NCBI GenBank assembly: GCA_016946835.1
Contig: JACVTC010000182.1
Coordinates: forward strand, 1-64,000
DNA: 64,000 bases
Source: Neocallimastix lanati (nom. inval.)
Taxonomy: Eukaryota; Neocallimastigomycota; Neocallimastigomycetes; Neocallimastigales; Neocallimastigaceae
Direction: 5' to 3'
Part shown: positions 10,401 to 19,355 of the stretch, piece after piece
How positions within the stretch are numbered: position 1 is the stretch's first letter
Layout: every line of letters starts with the position of its first letter
Program-made: the position numbers and the translations under genes
Notes under the pieces: model-generated
The model's input: the letters and a program-made list of their open reading frames with translations, nothing else
Database searches by the model: none
What the model was told of the DNA's origin: nothing

Positions 10401-11509
10401 GCATTAAATTCATAATTATTAATTTTTACTGGTAATCGAACAATAATTCCTTCCGAGTATTCTTCATCTTGTGTTGCTAGTTGGATTCTTCCACGACTTT
10501 TTCCAACTGTTTCATATTCACCAGGTAATTTATCAAAATACTGCTTAGTAACGATGCTTAGGTTACTACAAGAATCAATTAAAAGTTTTCCTAGTACTCC
10601 GTCAACACTTGCATCAACCATTGCTAAGTCTTCTTCGGCTACTTCATTACTTTTACTTATGTAACTATGATCATAGTTATTTACTAATAAAGTTCGTGCT
10701 ATTATATTGTCTACAGTTCCAATTATTTTTGATTTTTCTAACTTTAAACCTTGAGTTAATTTTGAACGAATTTTCGGACATGCATTCAAGAGTTGACCTA
10801 TCGTAATACTGGATTTAAGATTATTTAAATCATCCATAATATTGTAAGGTTCTTTATTATTCATCATTTTGATATTCCTTTTTACTAACTGAGTATTTCC
10901 ATTATTAGTTTCTTTAGTTTTTGTTGAAATTAATTTTTCCAAAGTATTAGTTTTATTTTGTTGATTATCTTTATTCATTTCTAGATCTTCTATTTCATTA
11001 TCGATTACAAGTATATCTTCAGATTCAACTTTTTCCTTTCCTTTTGATGAATAATTGTTGTTTTCTTCTTTACTTTCTCTTACTCTTGTCATATTTCTTA
11101 ATTCCTTTTCTTTTTGTTTTTCTTTGTTAATATTTGGTTGAGTTAAAATTGAAGGAAGTATTTGATTTTTATAAACTTTATTTGGTTTATTATGTAGCTC
11201 ATTTTCTTTCTTCTTTCTTAAAGCAGGAGTTGCGAAAGGACGTGGATTATCTTTTAAACTTTTATGTACTTTCTTGGAATTATTTTCTTCTTTTTCGCTG
11301 TTATTATCATTCATTTTTCTTTTTATAGCATTTATAATGATATCATCCTCACTTTCAGTTGTGTCACTAAAATCAGATTCTTCAGATTCTTCATTAAAGG
11401 AATTATTATCAATTGGAGTATTCTTAGTAAAAGTATTATTTTGTAAATTATTTAATGAAGCTATTGTTTTGTCATTGGGAGTGCTTCTGCTCCCATTTAG
11501 AAGTTTAAA
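7499..11509 (-). CDS. pol: Pol polyprotein of element A (protease, RT, RNase H, integrase)
   Basis: The first Met is at 11314 (1271 aa from there), but the frame is open from about 11533 and overlaps the end of gag, so translation is expected through the -1 shift at 11503-11509. From the Met: an aspartic protease near residue 245 (LLIDSCSNLSIV, with Cys where DTG/DSG has Gly); RT with LDLFSGFHQILM, the catalytic FIDDVLIYS and LGHKLTTKGL; RNase H with RTDASYNGIGG and TDHKPL; integrase with the H-H-C-C region (IGHEGYYKTY ... CEKCQ) and D-D-E (LGLDIIGPLP, TTDNGVQFTS, NGLTENRNK). No chromodomain follows. All catalytic motifs are present and no internal stop is seen. Confidence 0.95.
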   Translation of the reverse strand, partial: FKLLNGSRSTPNDKTIASLNNLQNNTFTKNTPIDNNSFNEESEESDFSDTTESEDDIIINAIKRKMNDNNSEKEENNSKKVHKSLKDNPRPFATPALRKKKENELHNKPNKVYKNQILPSILTQPNINKEKQKEKELRNMTRVRESKEENNNYSSKGKEKVESEDILVIDNEIEDLEMNKDNQQNKTNTLEKLISTKTKETNNGNTQLVKRNIKMMNNKEPYNIMDDLNNLKSSITIGQLLNACPKIRSKLTQGLKLEKSKIIGTVDNIIARTLLVNNYDHSYISKSNEVAEEDLAMVDASVDGVLGKLLIDSCSNLSIVTKQYFDKLPGEYETVGKSRGRIQLATQDEEYSEGIIVRLPVKINNYEFNADFRIIEKEDSFYDMLINFKTQIDHCLFIHPTLNSLCKLLSESEYEEIAKINNQYYDEESIICTIRKVKETNNEKEIIKELTPMEFIESDEFLSTLNKDYKEQIIKILKEMIDIVATSTEELTPSKLSPHKIRLKANSKPVKLRSYRLTKLKSDILKEELTKLIKKGLIEPSCSEWSSPVVLILKHNGKWRLCIDYRKVNDMTEKDSYSVPHIDEIFDSLGGAKIFTTLDLFSGFHQILMDEESVEVTTFTTKFGNYQFKVMPFGLTGAPSTFQREMNKILFPFIGEFVYVFIDDVLIYSKSIEEHLIHIKQVLEVFKENKLKINIEKCHFLQTEVDVLGHKLTTKGLSPMESKITAIKKWEAPSSIHELRSFLGAIGYYRDFIPKYAQITSPLCKLLKKNTKYEWNKEQQESFELLKEKLINAPILKFPSFDKPFIIRTDASYNGIGGVLLQKEEETGKEHPIHFISRSLKKAEKNYGITDLEGTALFYYMTKFKSYIEGNPLPTTIYTDHKPLVGLFKNKEPLNARQTRWCLTASMLGINIKYESGKKNVLADALSRMKSKEERKILLTKITNGNNEELLSKVIKEFINEKFTVIDGEDYFIDNGNYRKLITDENERFKLILEARNIGHEGYYKTYQRLKKNFYWNHMIKDIKRIVSNCEKCQLNRPQPYPEPTENHPTKVEGPFVHLGLDIIGPLPKTRNNNQYIIVTVDYFTKWVEAEPAENITSSDIIKFLINVFARHGVPQVITTDNGVQFTSDMTKIFLDLYDVYVKFIATYHSESNGLTENRNKEIGKLLRLLGRKNQDWDEVLPSALWALRTTKNTATGHSSFELVYGREDQQHYDISIRTIENAGKSYDEILMEKFVRHYQWTREACENVKNANKYWATRREEQISMKKGKELKAGDLVLVRNFSRTKLEPYYNGPFKILKIQFNTATLIDQKTGKQLDRNVHFKNLVKFNSAYREA

Positions 11510-12435
11510 GACTTTTTGGAATATATTTCTTTTTTATTTTTTTCCATAATCTTATTTAATTGAGGGCAATAGTATGAGTAATGACCTTCTTCCTTACAGA
11601 AGAAACAAGTTTTAACGGATAAATTTCTCATTTTCTGGGTTGATTCTTCTATAATATCTTGAGGTTTCGGTTTATTATTTGTTTGACTTGTTTGGAAAGT
11701 TTCGTTTCTTCTTTTAGGATAAAGTCTTGAAGTAGTACTTTTTTGATTATTTTGATTATGCTGGGAATTATTAACATTATAGGTATTAATATTATTGTTC
11801 CTTACAGAAAGTCTATCTACTTTCTCGGCAATTTTGAAAGCTTTATCCATACTTATATCATCTTTAAGGGATAATTTCTTCCAGGCTTCATAATTATTTT
11901 GAATAGAATCAATATAATCTAGTACACCAATGCGCTTTCTTCTCTTTTTATCAAGTTTAGTGTACAAAGTTCTATATCTTACATTAAAGTCTTTAATCTT
12001 TTCGTTTCTTTTAATTCGCATTGCACGAAGTTCTTTAAGAAGTAAATTTTGGTCTTCTTTAATACCGTAAAAATTTTCAAGACTTGAAATAATTTTTTCA
12101 AGGGAAGGAAATTTAATATCATCATCAACATTTTCTTCTTCATCATCTTCTTCTTCATCTGATGAATCATCACTTTCATCATCACTATCTTCTCCCAAAT
12201 CTTCAATAACGCGTTGTACTTCACCAGAGCTGGTAAGTAAACAAGCATTAAATATTGTTTCTGGATCTGTGATACCTTGTATCTTGATCCAAAGTTTCAA
12301 TTCAGTAGCCCAGGACTTAATATCTAAATTATCCTTGCTAAGTTTCACAATATCTCTCAATTCTTTTTTCAATTCTTTAAAGCTCAAAGTTGTTTCTTTG
12401 GACATTTTGTCTAAATATGAGGTGATTAAATACAA
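11497..12435 (-). CDS. gag: Gag capsid/nucleocapsid protein of element A, 312 aa
   Basis: The capsid-like helical region (residues 10-90) is followed by a very acidic stretch (about 80-108, Asp/Glu/Ser runs), then a retrotransposon-gag segment (LRAMRIKRNEKIKDFNVRYRTL) and a CCHC zinc knuckle near residue 278 (CFFCKEEGHYSYYC). It would form the virus-like particle and bind the element's RNA. The start is the first ATG after the leader. The stop at 11497-11499 lies two codons beyond the slippery heptamer, so most ribosomes would end here. Confidence 0.9.
   Translation of the reverse strand: MYLITSYLDKMSKETTLSFKELKKELRDIVKLSKDNLDIKSWATELKLWIKIQGITDPETIFNACLLTSSGEVQRVIEDLGEDSDDESDDSSDEEEDDEEENVDDDIKFPSLEKIISSLENFYGIKEDQNLLLKELRAMRIKRNEKIKDFNVRYRTLYTKLDKKRRKRIGVLDYIDSIQNNYEAWKKLSLKDDISMDKAFKIAEKVDRLSVRNNNINTYNVNNSQHNQNNQKSTTSRLYPKRRNETFQTSQTNNKPKPQDIIEESTQKMRNLSVKTCFFCKEEGHYSYYCPQLNKIMEKNKKEIYSKKSLNF
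11503..11509 (-). promoter_or_regulatory. -1 ribosomal frameshift site, T TTA AAC
   Basis: In the gag frame the minus strand reads xxT TTA AAC TTC TAA. That is the X XXY YYZ heptamer U UUA AAC in the correct phase, just before the gag stop. The pol frame is -1 relative to gag and is open from 11533, so a slip here joins Gag to Pol with no other change. No pseudoknot was modelled by eye. Confidence 0.8.
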
Positions 12436-13835
12436 ATAAATTTGGGAAATCCAACTTTCAAAATATAATTTAATAGGTAATTTAATATCGAATCAATTTT
12501 TAAAACAATATATTTTAGTAACTTTTGAAAATAATAATTTTATTTGCTTTCTTTAGTAGATATAAGCTCGAAATCCTTATCGACAACTTAGTAGAAATTA
12601 TAAAGCACGAGGTTCTTTTCGACTACTTTATTAAGAATAATTTTAAGTTCGAAATCTTTATCGACAACTTAATAGAATAATTTTAAGTTCGAAATCTTTA
12701 TCGACAACTTAATAGAATAATTTTAAGTTCGAAATCTTTATCGACAACTTAATAGAATAATTTTAAGTTCGAAATCTTTATCGACAACTTAATGGAATAA
12801 TTTTAAGTTCGAAATCTTTATCGACCACTTGAATTTTGTAATTTAGTATATTTGTAGTAATAAATTTAGAAGCAAAGTTTTATTTATTATTTTCACCTTT
12901 CAAAAATTTTTCTTTTTAAACGATAAATATTGTATTGTTATAGCTAATAAAATTATTAATTAATTATAATTATTAAATACAAAAAAAATAATCTTTATTG
13001 TCGTACAATCTGATAGTACACACTGTCTGACGTGCAGCTTACCTAATGGTGTCATGCCACGCGTGTGCCACGATTACTATATTCAATATAAAATATAGCA
13101 GTTCAGAGCCCACTAGCCCAATTACTATGTAGGATAAACTTAATCCGATAATCTATGTACGGAATAAAAAAAATTTTAAAAGTATTCAATAATATTTTTA
13201 TTAACTAATAAAAATTAGCTAAAAACACAATATTTTCAAAGTAAATTAAGATTCTATTACAGGAATTATATAACAAATAAAGTACCAGTAATAAAGAAAA
13301 AAAAATAAAAAAATTTAAATGGCGAAGTTAGCCAAAGTCTGATACTTTATATAATAAAGTGCCTTATAACTAGCACAAAGAAAAATAAAAAAAATATAAA
13401 AAAAAAACAATCTTACGCCTTCGGTGACGTAAGCTCCTTATTCGCCAGTGCTTGGAAAGTACCCGCACCTTCGTGTGTTGAAACGTTGAAGACTGAACTA
13501 TTATTACCGGGTCGGTAACCAAATACCTTCGTCTACTTTCCAATTAATTCCCAAAATAACTATTATCCAATAACCTACTATGAATAATAGATATTTTGTT
13601 GTTTTCTGGAAATACACTGTATATGAGCTCTATCCGCTCCTTGTTATAATTTACAATCTTTTTTTTTAGAATCTTAATTTTACTTATTTTAAAAAAAAAA
13701 ATTTTTTTTTTTTTATATATATATCAAACAAGCGCCATAGGTTAATCAAAGGATTAACGACTTACTTGTTTATCAATATAAAATAAAAAAAAATTAAAAA
13801 AAATCTATGTTATTTACTATTATTTTTATTTAATT
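12436..13835 (-). other. Leader of element A between primer-binding site and gag
   Basis: Non-coding, about 1.4 kb. It contains the 40-bp repeats at 12645-12830 and patches of higher GC content near 13015-13110 and 13410-13520, unlike the flanking spacer. These could carry packaging or translation signals. No ORF of note. Confidence 0.6.
12645..12830. repeat. 40-bp tandem repeat in the element A leader
   Basis: The motif AAGTTCGAAATCTTTATCGA recurs at 12645, 12685, 12725, 12765 and 12805 (period 40, about 4.6 copies), with a more diverged unit just before it near 12565-12640. It lies 200 bp upstream of the gag start on the element's strand. Confidence 0.9.
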
Positions 13836-13852
13836 CCCCGATATCTCCACCA
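13836..13852 (-). promoter_or_regulatory. Primer-binding site of element A
   Basis: Six bases inside the 5' LTR the minus strand reads TGGTGGAGATATCGGGG, which would pair with a tRNA ending CCCCGATATCTCCACCA. It does not match the initiator tRNA-Met found in this window, so a different, non-initiator tRNA primes this element. The primer tRNA itself is not in the window. Confidence 0.7.
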
Positions 13853-13858
13853 TATAAA

Positions 13859-14171
13859 TGTTAAGGTTTTAGAGAATTAAATAAAAATAAAATAAGAAAC
13901 ACAAATTTTATTTATTTATTTATTATTTTTTTTATTTGATTTTATTTGATTAATTTTACTTTATTTTATTTGATGATTTTTAAAAATTGGTAGCAAAATT
14001 TACAACTATTTATACTTTTTTCAAGGCATAAAAGTTTTTCTTGCCACTAAATTACATTTTATTTATTTTTTTTTTAAAAAAAACTATTAAATTTAAATTG
14101 AATTTTATAATCAGTTATATAAAATTTAATTATAACAATATAAATAAAATACATTTATAATATTAATAAAA

Positions 14172-14214
<43 letters not shown>

Positions 14215-14702
14215 CTATCTAAAATATTTACTAATAAGAATTTATTTAATTGGCTATATTTTTTATTACAATCTGTTAAAATATTCAAATAAAAATAAAA
14301 ATACTATTCTAATATAAAGGTTTTTAATAAAATAAAATATTTTTCAATATAAAATAAAACATTTCGATATAAAATTTTATAATAAAAGTTAAAATATAAT
14401 ATATAAATTTTTAATTATCAATATATAAAAATATTATTAATACAAATTTTCATTATTAATATAAAAATAAAAAAAGTAAGATTTATTATTAATATTGCTA
14501 ATATAAGTTTTAAATATATAAAAATATTACTATTAATATACGATTTAATATAAAATTATAAAGTTTAATATAATTTTTGATTTAATTTTTAATCTTTGAA
14601 TTTAAAAATTTATTAAAGTACAAAAATAATAATGTACACATAATGTATTAGAAATAAATCGTAGATTTAATTAAGAATGCATTATTTAGTACATTCTTAT
14701 CA
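13859..14702 (-). repeat. 5' LTR of element A
   Basis: 844 bp, TGATAAG ... TTAACA on the minus strand. It is nearly identical to 6629-7480 except for a shorter T-run (about 14174-14209) and a few single-base differences. It drives the element's transcript leftward. Confidence 0.92.
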
Positions 14703-15401
14703 AAAATGGTGCAGGTACACAATAAACTTCAAAAAAAAATGAAAATAATATATTAGTTAATAATTTAATTTCAATTTCCAGTTTTTTTTATTTTTTTAAC
14801 TCCTGATTTTTTATTAAGTATTTTCTTTTTCTTTTATACTTTTTTACTACATGAATTTTTATAATAATTTAAATTATTTTAATTCTTATTAGTATAATTA
14901 TTACATGTGATTTTAAATAATATTTTTTAAGAGTTATTTTAATAATAAAAATATTAATACTAATATAATTAATATTATCTTTAATGACAAATATTATTAA
15001 TGATAAAATTAAAAAATTTAACAATAAAATTATTGGTAATATTTTTGATAATATAATTCTTGAAACAATTTAATATTAATAATAATTAAATATAATAATA
15101 AAACAATTTAATTAATATAAGATAATAATTATTTAATAATTAGTCATTAATCAATTTAATTAAATAATGATTTTTTAATAATTAGTCATTAATCAATTTA
15201 ATTAAATAATAATTTTTTAATAATTAGTCATTAATCAATTTAATTTGATAATTTATATAATTATTTTAAATTAAGAATAAAATTTTGGAATTATAAAAAT
15301 AGTTTAAAATATTTAATACATAAAGTTATTAAACTTAATTATAATTTCCAATATTATAATACGAATTATTAGTTAGTTCCGTATCAAAAAAACAATAAAA
15401 A
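14703..15401. other. AT-rich spacer with a short tandem repeat
   Basis: No gene seen. A 56-57 bp unit (ATTAGTCATTAATCAATTTA core) recurs about three times between 15120 and 15245. Confidence 0.5.
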
Positions 15402-15473
15402 AGCAGCGTAGCGCAGTGGAAGCGTGGTGGGCTCATAACCCACAGGTCGTATGATCGAAACATACCGCTGCTA
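15402..15473 (+). tRNA. Initiator tRNA-Met (CAT), copy 1
   Basis: 72-nt cloverleaf. The 7-bp acceptor AGCAGCG/CGCTGCT carries A1:T72. The D arm is GCGCAGTGGAAGCGT, the anticodon loop CTCATAA sits on GTGGG/CCCAC, and the T loop has GATCGAAAC with A at positions 54 and 60. These are eukaryotic initiator features. A T-run about 20 bp downstream can end Pol III transcription. Identical in sequence to the copies at 19217-19288 and 31778-31849. Confidence 0.95.
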
Positions 15474-16258
15474 ACTAAAATTTAATTGTTTCTTTTTATA
15501 TTGCTTATATTTTAATTTTTTTTAATTTTCTTAGTTTAATGAAATTTATTTTATACATTATTACTAATATTTTTTTTATTATATATATATTATTTTTAAA
15601 TTTTTATTATATGAAAATTATTTTAATTATTATTTTTTTTATTATATATTCATATTATTAGCATTTTTTATAATATATATTATTATTATTTATTTATGTG
15701 TATATTTAATTATTATTATATTTTATTATTTAATTATATATATGTATTTTTCATTATTATTATATTTTATTTTTATTTAATTATATATATTAATTGTTAT
15801 TATTATTATTAATTATTAATTAGTTTTATAAAAAGGGATAATATGTGATTAATTGTTAAATAATACTTCAATTTATACTTAAATTTAGATTGATATTTAA
15901 TTATAAAGAATTCCTCTGAATCTTTTAGAAACTATAGAATAAACTTTATCTAAAACTAATAAACTTATTTAATTTTAAATTATTATAAAATATTACCAAT
16001 TACTAACTCTGTATTTTTAGTTATTAATATTTGTTTTTGAAAATTAATAATATAAAATTCAAATTAAAGATTTTATCTATATAAATTATTAATAAACAAT
16101 TTATGGTCATTTTAAACATAATTAGATTATTTTTTTATAATTGAATTTTCTTTAAAGTCCAATATCTCGTCTTCTAGTAGCCCAATTAAGTTGAAATTAA
16201 TATATATTGTAGTTCTCAGTCGTAGCTTTCTAATTACTATATATTAAATTATTGTGTA
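15474..16258. repeat. Duplicated segment R, copy 1
   Basis: Matches in inverse orientation the DNA between 17152 and 19216, and in direct orientation parts of 30590-31545 and 31850-32030. Shared markers include AAAGTCCAATATCTCGTCTT, the AGAATTCCTCTGAATCTTTT stretch and the tRNA's 3' flank. It lacks about 1.1 kb present in the inverse copy (about 17580-18700). No protein gene. Confidence 0.7.
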
Positions 16259-16267
16259 ATATTTCCA

Positions 16268-16556
16268 GGGTGTGGTGCATTTCGCCAAATTGCATTTCGC
16301 CAGATTGCATTTCGCCAATTTTTTTGAAAGCATGTGGCGTATTAAAAAAAATGTGGCATTTCGCCAAATTGAAAATTATTAAATAAATAAATAAATCAAT
16401 AAATAAAATTAATTATTATTAATATCGCATAAAAACAATTTTAAAAAAAATATATTTTGAATTAATATTTATTTATTTATTCATTTATTTATATCAATAC
16501 TCTACTTGTCGAAATGCAACTTGGCGAAATGCAATTTGGGGAAATGCAACTCTCCC
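16268..16556 (+). mobile_element. TIR element (MULE-type MITE), copy 1, 289 bp
   Basis: Ends GGGTGTGGTGCATTTCGCC and GGGGAAATGCAACTCTCCC, which are imperfect inverse repeats. GGCGAAATGCAA-type motifs recur near both ends. It is flanked by an exact 9-bp duplication, ATATTTCCA, at 16259-16267 and 16557-16565. The unoccupied site (GTAATATTTCCATTTTTG) is present in the duplicated segment near 17180-17200, inverse strand. A 9-bp duplication points to the Mutator superfamily. No ORF inside. Confidence 0.85.
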
Positions 16557-16765
16557 ATATTTCCATTTTTGTCAATTTCTTAAGGGTTAAATTAAATTAA
16601 ATTAACTTTAATAAATTAGTCCAAACCCTTTTAATGTTTCTAATATTTATTTTTATAATTAAAATTGAATTTAAAATAATTTTTGTCAATAACGAAATTA
16701 AATTTCAATTGATCTATTAGTGAATTTCAATTCTAAATCCATTAGTATTAGTGACTGACACAAAA

Positions 16766-16932
16766 TGTTGAAATTATAACTGAATTGAAATCTCAATTTC
16801 AGTTATTTATATTTTAATAAATAAAAATATTATTTATTTAATTATAAATAATATATAATATATAATAATATAATTAATAATTAATATAAATTCTTGTTTA
16901 ATATTTAAAGGATTATCTTAGGCCTAATAATT
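16766..16932 (-). repeat. Family D solo LTR, left part, cut by inversion
   Basis: Starts TGTTGAAATTATAACTGAAT directly after the 5-mer CAAAA (16761-16765). It is the inverse of the end of the intact family D LTR at 25470-26182. It is broken at 16932 by TIR copy 2; the rest of this LTR is now at 28850-29401, where its other CAAAA (as TTTTG) lies at 28845-28849. Confidence 0.8.
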
Positions 16933-17142
16933 GGGTGTGGGGCATTTCGCCAAATTGAAAATTATTAAATAAATAAATAAATCAATAAATAAAATTTATT
17001 ATCATTAATATCGCATAAAAACAATTTTAAAAAAAATATATTTTGAATTAATATTTATTTATTTATTCATTTATTTATATCAATACTCTACTTGTCGAAA
17101 TGCAACTTGGCGAAATGCAATTTGGGGAAATGCAACTCTCCC
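16933..17142 (+). mobile_element. TIR element, copy 2, 210 bp, internally deleted, at inversion breakpoint
   Basis: The same termini as copy 1 (GGGTGTGGGGCATTTCGCC ... CTCTCCC), shorter by about 80 bp near the left end. Its flanks do not match each other (CTAATAATT left, ATTAAAGTT right). Each is the exact reverse complement of the corresponding flank of copy 3 at 29402-29693. This is explained by recombination between the two copies. Confidence 0.85.
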
Positions 17143-17151
17143 ATTAAAGTT

Positions 17152-18343
17152 AATTTAATTTAATTTAACCCTTAAGAAATTGACAAAAATGGAAATATTA
17201 CACAATAATTTAATATATAGTAATTAGAAAGCTACGACTGAGAATTATAATATATATTAATTTCAACTTAATTGGGCTACTAGAAGACGAGATATTGGAC
17301 TTTAAAGAAAATTCAATTATAAAAAAATAATCTAATTATGTTTAAAATGACCATAAATTGTTTATTAATAATTTATATAGATAAAATCTTTAATTTGAAT
17401 TTTATAATACTAATTTTTAAAAACAAATATTAATAATTAAAAATACTAGAGTTAGTAATTGGTAATATTTTATAATAATTTAAAATTAAATAAGTTTATA
17501 AGTTTTAGATAAAGTTTATTCTATAGTTTCTAAAAGATTCAGAGGAATTCTTTATAATTTTAAAGATTTCCAAAAGAGGTTTTTAATTAGTTTTAATATT
17601 TTAATTTATTTTATTTTATTTTATTTTATTTTTATTTTTCTTTCATATTATTTTATTATTAAATGGATTTGTTATTTAATTTTTTTATGAATAATTATAT
17701 AGATATTTTATTAAAAGATTCTTATCAATATTATTTTATTATTATAATTTATATAGTTGATATACTTGTATAAATACATTAAAATTTAATGTATTATTCA
17801 GTTATATTGCTAATTATTATTTAAATTAATATAAAAAGAAATTAAAATTCCAAGCTTTAATCTTTTGTAATATTATTAACCTATTAATCCTATAACCTAG
17901 TAACCTTATAATCTTATAATTGAATAACCAAAATTAACTAATATTAATTATAATAATAATAATTATTAATATTAATCTTAGTAAAATTTATTATTAAATA
18001 TATTAAATAAAGTTCTAATAAAATATAAATCTTAAAGATTGAATTCATAATTATATAACATTGTGTGTGTCATTAATTATTTAATTTTAATTAATTGTTA
18101 TAATTAATACAAACATCATGACCTTACCAATTTAACCCAAAATTAAGAATCTTTACGCTACTCAACCCGTAACCTTTCTCAAAAAACCCAAAAACTTAAT
18201 ATTTTTGTCACGTCTTACAATAAATTTTCTTTTATTGAATTGTTTTTATTATTAAATTATTGTGTTGTTTATAATATAATATTATTTTTCTCATAAACGC
18301 TTGCTTCAAAAAAAATTTTTGATCTTTTTGTTGATAGTTTGCC

Positions 18344-18374
<31 letters not shown>

Positions 18375-18819
18375 CTAATTAAATATCAGTAATATTAAGA
18401 TTATTAAACATGAAAATAAATTATATGAAATATGTTATACCATATATTATATATTATATATTGTTTTGAATTGGTATATAATTTATTATTTCTTTAGATT
18501 AATGATTAAACCACATTTATTATTTAATTCATAACAACAATAATAAATTATTAATAGAAATAATAATAATAATAAATGAATATGCCATCAATATTTAATT
18601 ATTCTATATTTTGAAGTAATTCTATTGATGAGTATTTCATAAAATTATTTTAAAAAATTTAGTTATTAAAATAAATATTTTATTCTAATTTTATTATTTT
18701 TTATTTTTTTTTTTTAGACCAAGGATAAATTTATACTAATATCAATCTAATAAATTTAAGTATAAGTTGAAGTATTATTTAGCAATTAATCACATATTAT
18801 CTCTATTTTATAATAACTA

Positions 18820-18901
<82 letters not shown>

Positions 18902-18922
18902 TAATAATAATATAATAATAAT

Positions 18923-18956
<34 letters not shown>

Positions 18957-19216
18957 TTTAATATATATAATTAAATAAAAATCAAATATTATAATAATGA
19001 AAAATATACATATAATTAAATAATAAAATATAATATTAATTAAATATATATATAAATAAATAGTGATAATATATATTATAAAAAATGTTAATGATTTGAA
19101 TATATAATAAAAAAATATTAGTAATAATGTATGAATAATTTTCATTAAACTAAGAAAATTAAAAAAAATTAAAATATAAAAAAAAAAAAAAAAATTTCAA
19201 AATTAAAAAAATTATT
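17152..19216 (-). repeat. Duplicated segment R, copy 2 (inverse)
   Basis: Inverse of 15474-16608 and of 30590-31545, with an additional middle part shared only with 30590-31100. It includes the empty target site for TIR copy 1. No protein gene seen. An (AAT)n array lies within it. Confidence 0.65.
18826..18955. repeat. (AAT)n microsatellite
   Basis: About 130 bp of AAT repeats with a few interruptions, in the 3' flank of the minus-strand initiator tRNA. The copy at 32133-32493 occupies the matching flank of the third tRNA. Confidence 0.9.
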
Positions 19217-19288
19217 TAGCAGCGGTATGTTTCGATCATACGACCTGTGGGTTATGAGCCCACCACGCTTCCACTGCGCTACGCTGCT
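19217..19288 (-). tRNA. Initiator tRNA-Met (CAT), copy 2
   Basis: Exact reverse complement of the tRNA at 15402-15473. Its 5' end (19288) is 18 bp from the first base of a family B LTR start at 19307, the distance at which Ty3-type integrases target Pol III start sites. Confidence 0.95.
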
Positions 19289-19355
19289 ATTTTATTAATT
19301 TTAAATTGTAAGAATCTATAATTATTTGCTAACAAATAATTATATTTTCATTACA

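Larger units (their letters stand above)
6629..14702 (-). mobile_element. Full-length Ty3/gypsy retrotransposon, element A
   Basis: The order on the minus strand is 5' LTR (14702-13859), primer-binding site, leader of about 1.4 kb, gag (12435-11497), pol in the -1 frame (to 7499), 3' LTR (7480-6629). Both ORFs are open and the two LTRs differ mainly in poly-T length and scattered single bases, so insertion was recent and the copy may still be competent. Flanks are GAAA and AAAA, compatible with a 4-bp target duplication with one change. It sits just 6 bp beyond the solo LTR of family B. The domain order PR-RT-RH-IN places it in Ty3/gypsy; no chromodomain is visible. Confidence 0.93.

Noticed and set aside
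11134-11549. Plus-strand ORFs opposite the element A gag-pol junction
   Set aside because: Antisense shadows; the minus strand has continuous Gag and Pol frames and the frameshift site.
11979-12248. 89-codon minus-strand ORF overlapping gag
   Set aside because: Out-of-frame Met/Lys-rich shadow of the acidic segment of Gag.
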